A stretch of DNA of 34,573 bases from Dehalococcoidales bacterium (GTDB lineage Bacteria; Chloroflexota; Dehalococcoidia; Dehalococcoidales; BS750m-G39). The stretch covers positions 1 through 34,573 of the forward strand of contig JAGMCH010000092.1 in assembly GCA_023129255.1 (NCBI GenBank). The letters are read 5' to 3'. The translations under genes and the position numbers were made by a program. The notes under the pieces were generated by a model. That model was given only the letters and a program-made list of their open reading frames with translations, searched no databases and was not told where the DNA came from. Positions within the stretch are counted from its first letter, which is position 1; every line of letters starts with the position of its first letter. Of this stretch, positions 1 to 6,792 are shown piece after piece.

Positions 1-236
1 TCTTGAGCCTGCTTTTTGGTGCCAACAAAAAGGATGTTGCCACCTTCAGAGACTACTTGCCGAATAAAGTCGCAGGCCTTGTCTAACATAGCCGCCGTTT
101 GTTCCAGGTCAATGATATGAATGCCATTGCGCTTGGTGAAGATGTATTTCTTCATCGCCGGGTGCCAGCGACTGGTCTGATGTCCAAAGTGAGCCCCAGC
201 TTCTAAAAGCTCCTTAATGGTGGCTGTATCTGGCAA
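1..236 (-). CDS. rpsB: 30S ribosomal protein S2, N-terminal part (cut by window edge)
   Basis: The reverse strand encodes the first 78 residues of ribosomal protein S2, a small-subunit protein that joins late in 30S assembly. Typical S2 signatures are visible near the N-terminus: [11 protein letters not shown], then [10 protein letters not shown], then [12 protein letters not shown], and later [14 protein letters not shown]. The start is a TTG at 234-236, preceded on the reverse strand by AAAGGAG at the right distance, so the rare start codon is well supported. The rest of the gene lies beyond base 1. It is divergent from the smpB-ssrA side of the window. Confidence 0.96.
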   Translation of the reverse strand, partial: MPDTATIKELLEAGAHFGHQTSRWHPAMKKYIFTKRNGIHIIDLEQTAAMLDKACDFIRQVVSEGGNILFVGTKKQAQ

Positions 237-281
237 GCTTGAACTCCTTTCTGATTATAGTTATCTTTTGTAGTTAGTTTA

Positions 282-309
282 ACAGTATAGCATACTGTCT
301 GGTCGGCAA
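282..309 (-). promoter_or_regulatory. Probable rpsB promoter inside a perfect palindrome
   Basis: Read on the minus strand, TATACT (284-289) is preceded by TGC, giving an extended -10 box. A weak TTGCCG lies at 304-309 with a short 14-base spacer. The -10 is embedded in a perfect inverted repeat, ACAGTAT-AGC-ATACTGT, at 282-298. Transcription would start near 277 and give a leader of about 40 bases. A TATAAT at 254-259 is too close to the ribosome binding site to be the main promoter. Confidence 0.5.
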
Positions 310-360
310 CAATATACTGCATTTCTATCTCCATGAGCCAGTTCAGGTATACTGTTGTCT

Positions 361-703
361 TTCTTCCCACCCTCCCGCCCTATAGAGGCTTCGCCTCTCT
401 AGAACTCTCCTTTTGGGGGGTGCTCTCCACCCCGCCCCCGTTTTTTAACTCATCTCTTTTCCCCCACCCGCCCGCCCTATGGGGGCTTTGCCCCCAATCT
501 CCCGTTTTTGTTGGGGGGTTGAAGAGGGACGAAGTCCCTCTTATACAACTAATTCCCTCCTCGTGAAAGGGACTAACTTAGCGGGGTGTTTAAGAGGGGC
601 ATCAGCCCCTCTTTTAGAATAATCTTCCCCTTCCCCTTATCGAAGGGGAAGGGGATAAAGGGGATAGGGTTACCATATAAAAATTAAAGGGGATGAGGTT
701 AAT
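361..703. repeat. Intergenic C/G-rich hairpin repeat, copy A
   Basis: This is a gene-free stretch of modular perfect hairpins. Stems pair at 384-389/393-398, 481-486/490-495, 522-530/534-542, 592-600/605-613 and 627-638/643-654, with loops of 3-4 bases. Two of the hairpins follow the same C-rich lead (CCCACCC, then C-rich, then CTAT). The same modules in the same order recur at 6793-7135, and shorter versions recur at 23551-23718 and 24311-24467. I do not recognise the family. No credible protein is encoded. Confidence 0.8.
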
Positions 704-725
704 AAACAATCTCAAGCACTCTCTA

Positions 726-754
726 TTGATAAAAATTTGAAAAAGCTTTATTAT
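726..754 (+). promoter_or_regulatory. Sigma70-type promoter for the small gene at 779
   Basis: TTGATA (726-731), a spacer of 17 bases and TATTAT (749-754) each match the consensus at five of six positions. The start site would be near 761, giving a leader of less than 20 bases that contains GGAAGGA. Confidence 0.65.
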
Positions 755-778
755 TAGGTTGGAAGGATATGGGAACCA

Positions 779-1132
779 ATGATGCAGATTAGGAAAACAT
801 ATAGCGAGGTGCAGCCTGAGCTGCTTTATGACGAGGTCAGGGACTTTGTTCTCAAGCAGGGAGCGACTGTGGGTGAGGCAAAACTGGAAACATACTCTAT
901 GCCCGCCGACTCCTCATCATTTATCTCCCGCGGCATATTAACCTTCAACATTCAGGGTGAGCGAGGCAAGGCGGGAAAAGAATGTCTGAGAGTACACATC
1001 GTAGGCTCAGCCAGAGGTGAAACCAAACTGATACTTGATGTCAACGAGGAGCTTTTCCCCAAAGAAAAGGTCTCTGCTCTACAAAAAGACCTGGACTTTA
1101 TTTTTGGCTCATACGAGGTTAAGCATCGCTAA
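779..1132 (+). CDS. Conserved-looking hypothetical protein, 117 aa
   Basis: I do not recognise this family. The product is a small soluble protein of 117 residues with alternating hydrophobic strands and no signal peptide or membrane segment. The N-terminal third looks helical (EVQPELLYDEVRDFVLKQG); the middle looks strand-rich (GILTFNIQGE, LRVHIVGSA, TKLILDVNE); and a final helix follows. This alpha-beta layout suggests a ligand- or membrane-interacting fold, but no catalytic motif is visible. Two ATG codons (779 and 782) are adjacent, and either could be used; GGAAGGA lies about 12-15 bases upstream. It sits directly before smpB, 22 bases away, behind its own strong promoter. Confidence 0.7.
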   Translation: MMQIRKTYSEVQPELLYDEVRDFVLKQGATVGEAKLETYSMPADSSSFISRGILTFNIQGERGKAGKECLRVHIVGSARGETKLILDVNEELFPKEKVSALQKDLDFIFGSYEVKHR

Positions 1133-1139
1133 AGAGTTG

Positions 1140-1148
1140 TGATATAAT
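1140..1148 (+). promoter_or_regulatory. Extended -10 promoter placing smpB as a leaderless transcript
   Basis: TGA followed by a consensus TATAAT (1143-1148) lies so that transcription would begin at about 1154-1156. That coincides with the GTG start codon of smpB at 1155. No Shine-Dalgarno sequence is present before that codon. Confidence 0.5.
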
Positions 1149-1154
1149 TTATTT

Positions 1155-1619
1155 GTGGCGATAAAGACAGTAGCTACCAACCGGAAGGCATATCACAATT
1201 ACCATATAGGCGAAAGCGTAGAAGCCGGCATTGCTCTTACTGGCACCGAGATAAAGTCAGTCCGAGCCGGCAGGGTGAGTTTGGGCGATGCCTATGTTAG
1301 ACCTGAGGCTGGGGAATTATGGCTAATGAATGCCCATATAGCTCGCTACGAAGCCGGTAGCTATTTGAGTCATGAACCAAGGCGACCCCGAAAGCTTCTG
1401 CTGCATCGTAAGCAGATTGATAGTCTTACCAGCCGGGTATTGGAGAAGGGCTTTACTTTGCTTCCACTCAGGTTATATATTAAAGATAGCCTGGCCAAGG
1501 TTGAGGTGGCATTAGCCAGAGGTAAGAAGCTGTATGATAAGCGGGAAGCCATAGCTCGCCATGAGACAGAAAGAGAGATTGAGCGAGCTATAAAAAGGGA
1601 GAGGCTGGGAGGAAGATAG
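1155..1619 (+). CDS. smpB: SsrA-binding protein SmpB
   Basis: SmpB binds tmRNA and brings it to ribosomes stalled on broken messages (trans-translation). The 154-residue length is normal for the family. Family signatures are clear: NRKAYHNYHIGESVEAGIAL near the N-terminus, then GTEIKSVRAGRVSLGDAYV, the MNAHIARYE segment, RPRKLLLHRKQI, and the basic tail KLYDKREAIARHETEREIERA that follows the mRNA path. Translation starts at GTG 1155; there is no ribosome binding site, and a TATAAT ends seven bases upstream, so the message may be leaderless. Its RNA partner ssrA begins 28 bases after the stop codon, so the two-component system is encoded as one locus. Confidence 0.97.
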   Translation: MAIKTVATNRKAYHNYHIGESVEAGIALTGTEIKSVRAGRVSLGDAYVRPEAGELWLMNAHIARYEAGSYLSHEPRRPRKLLLHRKQIDSLTSRVLEKGFTLLPLRLYIKDSLAKVEVALARGKKLYDKREAIARHETEREIERAIKRERLGGR

Positions 1620-1647
1620 CTTGCTTGGGCTTTTAACAATTGAATAA

Positions 1648-2003
1648 GGGGACGCGTGGGTTCGACAGGGGAAGTATGTTGCAGGATTGCAGGCTGAGGT
1701 GCCGCTAACCTCATAAAACAAGTGGCAAAAAAATAACTGGCGAACCTGAATTCGCTATTGCAGCCTAATTAAATAGGTTGCACGCTCAACTCGACCTCGC
1801 CCCAATGGGTTGGGATTGGGTGTCGAAAAGTTGGGGTGCCACCATCCAGATGTCGATAAGGGTGGTGAAAGAGTTATCGACTGGCTTGGCTAAACTCGGT
1901 CAGCAGAGGCTAGCCGGGCGAGATTAAACAGCTGACTAAGCCTGTAGTATATTCTGGGCAGCTTCTCTTGGACGGGGAGTTCGACTCTCCCCCGTCTCCA
2001 CCA
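1648..2003 (+). ncRNA. ssrA: Transfer-messenger RNA (tmRNA)
   Basis: This is a one-piece tmRNA of about 356 nt. The 5' end GGGGACG (1648-1654) pairs with CGTCTCC (1993-1999), with one G-T pair. The T-arm-like GGAGTTCGACTCTCC precedes the acceptor strand, and CCA (2001-2003) is encoded. The tag reading frame most likely resumes at GGC 1724 and runs to TAA 1766-1768, encoding GKKITGEPEFAIAA. The GCA frame one base later hits a stop after three codons, so the glycine resume codon is favoured. Pseudoknot-like GC stems fill 1790-1930. smpB lies immediately upstream and a terminator immediately downstream. Confidence 0.95.
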
Positions 2004-2004
2004 G
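1989..2004 (+). repeat. Putative attachment core, proximal copy (3' end of ssrA)
   Basis: CCCCCGTCTCCACCAG, covering the acceptor strand and CCA of tmRNA, is repeated exactly at 2849-2864. The 3' ends of tmRNA genes are classic integration targets for tyrosine-recombinase elements. The 860-bp offset brackets one gene and its terminator. Confidence 0.6.
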
Positions 2005-2016
2005 AAATTTTCAAAG

Positions 2017-2045
2017 GCGCTAGCTTTAACGAGCTGGCGCTTTTT
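2017..2045 (+). terminator. Rho-independent terminator of ssrA
   Basis: GCGCTAGCT (2017-2025) pairs with AGCTGGCGC (2032-2040) through one G-T pair around a six-base loop. Five T residues (2041-2045) follow. It lies 13 bases after the tmRNA CCA end. Confidence 0.88.
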
Positions 2046-2063
2046 GTTTAATGAATTGGGGTA

Positions 2064-2092
2064 TTGACAGATGGCATAAATTATGCTATGGC
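2064..2092 (+). promoter_or_regulatory. Promoter for the LRR protein gene
   Basis: A perfect TTGACA (2064-2069) is followed by 17 bases and TATGGC (2087-2092), preceded by TGC as an extended -10. Transcription would start near 2099, about 33 bases before the ATG. Confidence 0.6.
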
Positions 2093-2131
2093 TAAGGTAA
2101 GTAAAGTGTATCCAACGTTGAGTAAGCTATT

Positions 2132-2830
2132 ATGTTAAAAAGAGCTTTATTATTACTACTCGTCATGGCAATGATGACCGGAGTCTTCACCTGTATTTCT
2201 TGTACAGACACAAGAAATGATAATGAGATTACTTTTCCCGACCCCAATCTGGAGATGGCGGTAAGGGAGGCTATTGGCAAACTTGAAGGACCAATCTGCC
2301 TTGAAGACTTGCAGGAGCTTACTTTGCTTTCTGCTACAGATATGGGTATTTACGACTTAAGCGGCTTAGAACACTGCACGAACCTTTCCCTGCTCTATCT
2401 TGGTAACAATGAGATAACCGATGTTTCACCGCTGTCCAACCTGAATAAATTAACCACACTACATATAGTGAACAACCAGGTCAGTGACATTACTCCCCTT
2501 ACTTCGTTATCCAATCTTACTGCACTTGATCTCAGCTGGAACAAGATAACGGATATATCATCATTATCGTCAGCGTCTCTACCCAACCTCTCCAGTCTGG
2601 GGCTCAACGGTAGCCCGGAGTCTAACCAGATAAGCGATATCTCATCACTTGCTACGCTAACCAACCTCCGCACAGTTATGCTGTGGAACAACCAGATTAG
2701 CGATGTGTCTCCGCTTTTAGAATTACCTGAACTGGAAACTGTCTTTATTCTCCAGGGGAATCCTTTGGATAACGATTCCTTGAACATATATATTCCAGAG
2801 CTTGAAGCAAGAGCAGTGCAGGTTATCTAG
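2132..2830 (+). CDS. Exported leucine-rich-repeat protein (internalin-like)
   Basis: This is a 232-residue secreted or surface-anchored protein. Residues 4-20 form a hydrophobic signal segment after a Lys-Arg start. Cys24 (in CISC) could be a lipidation site, although the lipobox is not canonical. Residues 34-75 resemble the cap that precedes internalin-type repeats. About six repeats follow with the pattern LxxLxLxxNxIxDISPLxxL, for example LYLGNNEITDVSPL and LDLSWNKITDISSL. Such repeats form a curved protein-binding surface; the ligand cannot be read from sequence. The gene stands alone between two copies of the tmRNA 3' end and so is probably cargo of an integrated element. No integrase gene is next to it. 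The start has a weak ribosome binding site. Confidence 0.88.
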   Translation: MLKRALLLLLVMAMMTGVFTCISCTDTRNDNEITFPDPNLEMAVREAIGKLEGPICLEDLQELTLLSATDMGIYDLSGLEHCTNLSLLYLGNNEITDVSPLSNLNKLTTLHIVNNQVSDITPLTSLSNLTALDLSWNKITDISSLSSASLPNLSSLGLNGSPESNQISDISSLATLTNLRTVMLWNNQISDVSPLLELPELETVFILQGNPLDNDSLNIYIPELEARAVQVI

Positions 2831-2848
2831 TAGTAGGGTGGGGGCTGC

Positions 2849-2864
2849 CCCCCGTCTCCACCAG
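2849..2864 (+). repeat. Putative attachment core, distal copy
   Basis: This is an exact 16-base copy of the tmRNA 3' end found at 1989-2004, including the CCA, but no tmRNA body precedes it here. The sequence after it also resembles the sequence after ssrA, in diverged form, including a second terminator. Confidence 0.6.
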
Positions 2865-2873
2865 CAACTTAAC

Positions 2874-2904
2874 AGCGTTGGCTTTATGGAGCTGGCGCTT
2901 TTTT
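2874..2904 (+). terminator. Terminator after the LRR gene, homologous to the ssrA terminator
   Basis: AGCGTTGGCT (2874-2883) pairs with AGCTGGCGCT (2890-2899) over ten positions with three G-T pairs, followed by six T residues (2899-2904). The shared descending arm GAGCTGGCGCTTTTT marks it as a diverged copy of the terminator at 2017-2045. Confidence 0.85.
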
Positions 2905-2976
2905 ATATCTGTAGCGCCCTGACCCAAAGACGGCCACTACCATATAAACAATTTTAGGTAATTATTCTGCCTGAAT

Positions 2977-3732
2977 TTAGGCATTTTCGGCTCTCTGTCT
3001 TAATTCCTCTAAGTTGGCTCGCTCCCGTTCCAGAAACTTTTCCCTACCCTCGGTGTATGAGGGAAGAACCCATTTCATTTCCTTGAGGTTCTGCGTTATA
3101 GTCGGTATCCAGTGATAGGGGATAGATATCAGTATCCATCCCTCTTCAAATACCTCTTTGGCTCTCATACCAAAGGCCAGCCCGGTAGGCGTGTAATTCA
3201 CTTTGCCGCTTCGATACGGATAAATGTAAAGCCAGGCGCATCCCAGTACACCCGTTGTCTTGGACTCCCGTATCACGCCGGTGGAATAGCACATCGCCCT
3301 GAGCACGATTTCCGCCTGGCTGGTATTGGCCGTAAGAATTAAGAGGTCAGGCTCAAAGGTCAGTTTGTCTAATGTGGAGAAGGCGACATAGTTAACAATA
3401 CCCCTCGGCAATCTGGGGAGGTGTTGATAGAGGCTGCTGTTAGCCCGCGGCTCCTGAAAGATTTCAAGTTTAATTCCTATCTCTCCGGCTTCAGCGAATG
3501 TGGGGAAATCCTCCATTCCCAATACTGCTGTTCCCAGGCAAGTCTCGTTTTCCTTAGCGAAGTAAAACGGAGTCCCCCTCTGCTGGGCTTCTTTGAGCAT
3601 CTCACAGAAAGACAGGTTCTTGTCTAGCTGCTCAATCCCTTCTGGTCTGGTCTCCAGGAACTTGACAGCTACCGGCGGCTTCTCAAACTTAAATTTTTTA
3701 TAGATGGATAGGTCGGTTTGGAGCGGTCTCAT
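2977..3732 (-). CDS. DUF169 family protein (paralogue 1)
   Basis: This is a 251-residue soluble protein of the DUF169 family, whose biochemical role is not established. It shares the family layout with the two paralogues at 30130 and 30943: an N-terminal KFKFEKPPVAVKF, Cys43 in LSFCEMLKEAQ, Cys65, the PDLLILTANTSQAEIVLRAM segment near residue 129, and Cys165 in CAWLYIYP. The three cysteine positions are kept in all paralogues, which suggests metal, cofactor or thiol chemistry. A strong AAAGGAGG precedes the ATG. It is the last gene of an operon behind an ABC exporter (19 bases after the permease gene), a different context from its paralogues. It could be a sensor or accessory protein of the exporter, but nothing visible proves this. 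Confidence 0.85.
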   Translation of the reverse strand: MRPLQTDLSIYKKFKFEKPPVAVKFLETRPEGIEQLDKNLSFCEMLKEAQQRGTPFYFAKENETCLGTAVLGMEDFPTFAEAGEIGIKLEIFQEPRANSSLYQHLPRLPRGIVNYVAFSTLDKLTFEPDLLILTANTSQAEIVLRAMCYSTGVIRESKTTGVLGCAWLYIYPYRSGKVNYTPTGLAFGMRAKEVFEEGWILISIPYHWIPTITQNLKEMKWVLPSYTEGREKFLERERANLEELRQRAENA

Positions 3733-3751
3733 TTTTAGTCCTCCTTTTATT

Positions 3752-4540
3752 TTATTCCTGAGTACCGAATGACCACATTGCTAGAATAACCATCACCAGC
3801 CCAAAGGCGGCCACCACTATCAAATCGTCGCCGATGGACATGGTGTGTCCGAAAATGGTAATGCCCAGGGAAGTGGTAGACTGGGCTCCGAGCACCAGTT
3901 GGCGTATAGAATCAATTCCATAGGTCGCCGGGTTGATCCTGACCAGGATGCCCATCCAGGCGGGCACATTATTGACCGGGAAGAAGACACCGGAGAGGAA
4001 TATCATTGGAAACATCAGTAGCTGCATTACTGCCTGATGGGCTTCCATGGACTTTATCCGGGAGGCAAGGAAGATTCCCATGGCAGACAGGGCGCAAGCG
4101 ACCAAAAACATCACCGGTAATAGCTTGGGCAGTATTCCCGGGGAGAGTGTCAGCCCAAAAAGGGGGGCAAAGAGGAGTATCAATATCCCTTGAATCAGGG
4201 CAATAGTGGCTCCGCCCAGTGTTTTGCCGGCGGCTACCGCCACCCGGCTGACGGGTGCCACCAGCACCTCTTTGAGAAAGCCAAATTCACGGTCCCAGAC
4301 CACGGAAACCCCCGACATGAAAGAGGTCATCAGCACCGTCATGCCAATGATGCCGGGAAACATGAACTTGGAGAAATCAATCCCCGGGGCGAGCATGCCC
4401 ATACTGCCGCTCAGCCCATAGCCGAAGACGACTAAAAATAATAGAGGGAAGGCCAGGAAGCTCGCCATTCGTATCTTATCTCGCCATACTCTCAACAAAT
4501 CGCGATACCAGATAGTGTAGATACCCCGCAAGTTATTCAT
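3752..4540 (-). CDS. ABC-2 type transporter permease
   Basis: This is a 262-residue integral membrane protein of the ABC-2 (DrrB/NodJ-like) exporter family. A short cytoplasmic N-terminus with RDLLRVWRDKIRM leads into about six membrane segments, including FLAFPLLFLVVFGYGLSG, VALIQGILILLFAPLFGLTL-like and LLPVMFLVACALSAMGIFLA stretches. The motif PMIFLSGVFFPVNNVPAWM near residue 180 is typical of the family. It should form the membrane channel of an exporter powered by the ATPase encoded 23 bases upstream. The substrate (drug, lipid or polysaccharide) cannot be predicted. The C-terminus is short and ends right after the last membrane segment. Confidence 0.93.
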   Translation of the reverse strand: MNNLRGIYTIWYRDLLRVWRDKIRMASFLAFPLLFLVVFGYGLSGSMGMLAPGIDFSKFMFPGIIGMTVLMTSFMSGVSVVWDREFGFLKEVLVAPVSRVAVAAGKTLGGATIALIQGILILLFAPLFGLTLSPGILPKLLPVMFLVACALSAMGIFLASRIKSMEAHQAVMQLLMFPMIFLSGVFFPVNNVPAWMGILVRINPATYGIDSIRQLVLGAQSTTSLGITIFGHTMSIGDDLIVVAAFGLVMVILAMWSFGTQE

Positions 4541-4563
4541 AGCTCTCCTTACGTCACCGTGCT

Positions 4564-5553
4564 TTAGCGCCTTCTCTGGTGGCGGCCAAACTGCCGCACC
4601 ATCTCTTTAAACTCGCTCTTGACCGCCTCGTCCCTGAGCCCGCGTCCGGTCAGCTTGAGGAAGACGTCATCCAGAGTGGGTCGGCGCAGGCTAATGCTGA
4701 TAATTTCGGTGTCAAGCCCCTTTATCAAAGTCGGAATAAACCTATCTCCATTGGCAATCTCAAAGGTTAGCTGCTCACCATCGCCTCTGGCCTGGATATT
4801 ATATCGCTTCTGGAGTTCGGCTTGAGCCTTCTGGTCATCCACTGTGCTCAGGGTAATCATATCCCCACCTACCATACTCTTTAGCTCCTTGGGGTTATCC
4901 AGGGCGATGAGCTTGCCGTAATCCATGACGGCAATATGGTTGGCATACTCGGCTTCATCCATGTAGTGGGTGGTGAGGAAGACGGTGGTTCCCTCTGTCT
5001 TCCGTAGGCTGAGTATGAAGTCCCAGAGGCGGCGGCGGGTCTGGGGGTCAAGCCCAAGGGTGGGCTCGTCCAGGAAGAGCACCTTGGGGTGGTGGAGGAG
5101 ACCGCGGGCAAGCTCAAGGCGACGTTTCATGCCACCAGAAAAGGTTTTGACTATATCGCGGCGTCTTTCCCATAGCTCGACCATCCCCAGCATCTGCTCA
5201 ATCCTTTCCTTTCTCAGCGAGCCGGGGATGTTGTACACCCGGGAGTGGAACTCCAGGTTCTCCAGGGCAGTCAGCCGTTCATCAAGGCTGGGGTCTTGAA
5301 ATACCAGCCCGATGCATTGACGCACCTGGCTCTGCTGGTGGTTAACGTCAAAGCCATTGATTAGTGCCTTGCCTGAGGTCGGCTTGGACAGGGTGCACAG
5401 AATATTGATTACCGTCGTCTTTCCCGCTCCATTGGGACCAAGAAGACCAAAGACCTCCCCCTCGTCGACAGCAAAGCTGACGTCATTTACTGCTACCAGG
5501 TCGGCGTAGTTCTTTACCAGGTGTTCTACCTCAATAATATGGCTTTTTGGCAT
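4564..5553 (-). CDS. ABC transporter ATP-binding protein (DrrA-like)
   Basis: This is a 329-residue ATPase subunit of an ABC-2 exporter. Walker A is GPNGAGKT at residues 39-46, and the Q-loop lies in LVFQDPSLDERLT. The signature motif is FSGGMKRRLELARG, Walker B is VLFLDEPTLGLDP, and the H-loop is TTHYMDEAE. The C-terminal hundred residues carry the extra regulatory domain seen in DrrA-type ATPases, ending RRPTLDDVFLKLTGRGLRDE. The ATG is preceded by AAGGAGAG. It is first in a three-gene operon with the permease and a DUF169 protein, behind a recognisable promoter at 5620-5648. The transported compound is unknown. Confidence 0.95.
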   Translation of the reverse strand: MPKSHIIEVEHLVKNYADLVAVNDVSFAVDEGEVFGLLGPNGAGKTTVINILCTLSKPTSGKALINGFDVNHQQSQVRQCIGLVFQDPSLDERLTALENLEFHSRVYNIPGSLRKERIEQMLGMVELWERRRDIVKTFSGGMKRRLELARGLLHHPKVLFLDEPTLGLDPQTRRRLWDFILSLRKTEGTTVFLTTHYMDEAEYANHIAVMDYGKLIALDNPKELKSMVGGDMITLSTVDDQKAQAELQKRYNIQARGDGEQLTFEIANGDRFIPTLIKGLDTEIISISLRRPTLDDVFLKLTGRGLRDEAVKSEFKEMVRQFGRHQRRR

Positions 5554-5619
5554 CCCTTCTCTCCTTTAGCCCTTGGGGCTCCATTGGCTATTATATACCT
5601 GACAGGCAATTATCACTAC

Positions 5620-5648
5620 ATTATAGTCGGATTTTAATAAAATCTAAA
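5620..5648 (-). promoter_or_regulatory. Promoter of the ABC exporter operon
   Basis: On the minus strand, TTTAGA (5643-5648) is followed by 17 bases and a consensus TATAAT (5620-5625). The start would fall near 5613, giving a leader of about 60 bases before the ATPase gene. Confidence 0.6.
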
Positions 5649-5740
5649 CACCAATTTTATGGATAATTAATTGCCATAGCTTAAGATTAAGGCGTGAATA
5701 TAGATAAGTCAGGCGAAGCAACCAAAGACGGAGAACAGTA

Positions 5741-5938
5741 ATGATTAAAAGTGTTATTAGATGCCCAGATGATATGGTTATAGCATTTGATGAGGATGAG
5801 GAGCAAATCCCTCAGTATCAGGGGCGATACGAAGAGGTAAAGAGCTGCGTCTTAGAAGATGCCCCGCCCGAGGCAGTATTTGGTCACTGGTTTGATTTTG
5901 AGATGGATATAACAACGGTCTCCAGAGAGGAGTGGTAG
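5741..5938 (+). CDS. Small acidic hypothetical protein, 65 aa
   Basis: This is a 65-residue, strongly acidic protein rich in Glu and Asp with one long acidic cluster (AFDEDEEQIPQ). It has no signal peptide, membrane segment or recognised motif. The ATG follows GGAGAACAGTA, a good ribosome binding site at normal spacing, which supports real translation. The wording MIKSVIRCPDDMVIAFDEDGEQ is typical of short conserved proteins in anaerobic bacteria, but I cannot name a function. It is divergent from the ABC exporter operon and precedes an orphan response regulator by about 140 bases; a separate promoter lies between them. Confidence 0.65.
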   Translation: MIKSVIRCPDDMVIAFDEDEEQIPQYQGRYEEVKSCVLEDAPPEAVFGHWFDFEMDITTVSREEW

Positions 5939-6020
5939 GCAAATCTGTCTCTCTCCAGGCTTACCTCGGCGCTAACATTTGCCCTCTGCCTGCCTTCTTT
6001 TTAAGTGGTGCAGTTTTGAT

Positions 6021-6060
6021 GCCTTATGGCATTTTTGTGCCATTTGTGATACAATTGGCA
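6021..6060 (+). promoter_or_regulatory. Promoter of the response regulator gene with nested inverted repeats
   Basis: An extended -10, TGA then TACAAT (6047-6055), lies about 27 bases before the ATG at 6082. Around it are ATGCC-TTAT-GGCAT at about 6020-6033 and TGCCA ... TTGGCA at 6038-6060. Several GCC/GGC half-sites flank the -35 and -10, as expected for a dimeric regulator. No good -35 box is visible. Confidence 0.4.
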
Positions 6061-6081
6061 TGTAAGGCGAACCTAGTAGAG

Positions 6082-6792
6082 ATGACAGAAGGGAAGAAAA
6101 TCCTCGTCGTTGATGATGACCCTTCCTTTGTTAAGCTGGTTGAGCGGGTTCTTACTCAAAAGGGATATGAAGTGCTCAACGCCAGTAACGGGGAGGAAGG
6201 GCTGCGGCTTTTATTCACCCACAGACCAGATATGGTACTCCTGGATGTGGTGATGCCCAGAATGGATGGCTGGCAGACGTGTAACCGCATCCGGGATATC
6301 TCTGATATCCCCATTATTATGCTCACTGCTCATGAGAAGGCTGAGGAAGACGTAGTGCGTGGGCTTGACTGTGGGGCTGATGAATATCTGGCTAAGCCGG
6401 TTGGGGGTAGGGAACTGGTGGCGAGGATGCGGGCAGTAATGCGACGTGCCGAGTTGCCCTCTTCCCAGGCGGGGAGGGGGATTACCTTTAGTGATGACTT
6501 CCTGACGGTGGATATTACCGAGCGGAAGGTCTCGGTCAATGGAGAGCAGGTGAGGCTGACCCCAATAGAGTTTCGCCTGCTTGCCCTCCTGATGCAGAAT
6601 GCCGGTCATATTCTCACCCACAAACAACTGCTGGAAAAGGTGTGGGGCTGGGAATACATCGATGACCTGGATTATGTGCGCATCTATATCTGGCATCTGC
6701 GTCAGAAGATAGAGCCAGACCCAACTCAACCCAAGTATATTATTACTGAGCCGGGGGTTGGCTACTACTTCCGCAAAGCCAGCTCTCTATGA
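6082..6792 (+). CDS. OmpR/PhoB-family response regulator (orphan)
   Basis: This is a 236-residue two-domain transcription factor. The receiver domain (residues 5-118) has the acidic pocket D11-D13, phosphoacceptor Asp55 in LLDVVMP, Thr82 and Lys105 in AKPVG, so phosphorylation chemistry is intact. The C-terminal winged helix (residues about 135-232) shows the OmpR-class pattern: LTPIEFRLLALLMQNAGHILTH, LEKVWGW, VRIYIWHLRQKIEPDP, and GVGYYF. The frame is open further upstream to 5932, but the ATG at 6082 gives the standard N-terminus and follows a promoter, so it is preferred. No histidine kinase gene is nearby, so the signal and the partner are unknown. Confidence 0.93.
   Translation: MTEGKKILVVDDDPSFVKLVERVLTQKGYEVLNASNGEEGLRLLFTHRPDMVLLDVVMPRMDGWQTCNRIRDISDIPIIMLTAHEKAEEDVVRGLDCGADEYLAKPVGGRELVARMRAVMRRAELPSSQAGRGITFSDDFLTVDITERKVSVNGEQVRLTPIEFRLLALLMQNAGHILTHKQLLEKVWGWEYIDDLDYVRIYIWHLRQKIEPDPTQPKYIITEPGVGYYFRKASSL

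Noticed and set aside
254-259. Consensus TATAAT (minus strand) as the rpsB -10
   Set aside because: It would start transcription inside the ribosome binding site; the upstream extended -10 gives a workable leader.
333-566. Open frame of 77 codons
   Set aside because: It lies wholly in the C/G-rich hairpin repeat, the product is Pro/Phe-rich low complexity, and there is no ribosome binding site.
481-660. CRISPR-like array
   Set aside because: The hairpins are not identical in sequence and are not evenly spaced with unique spacers; they belong to the intergenic repeat family.
2395-2787. Minus-strand frame of 130 codons opposite the LRR gene
   Set aside because: Mirror of the repeated LRR codons; no start signal, and the plus-strand protein is clearly real.
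5932-6081. N-terminal extension of the response regulator
   Set aside because: It would add a 50-residue hydrophobic stretch upstream of a standard receiver, and it spans the likely promoter; ATG 6082 fits the family.
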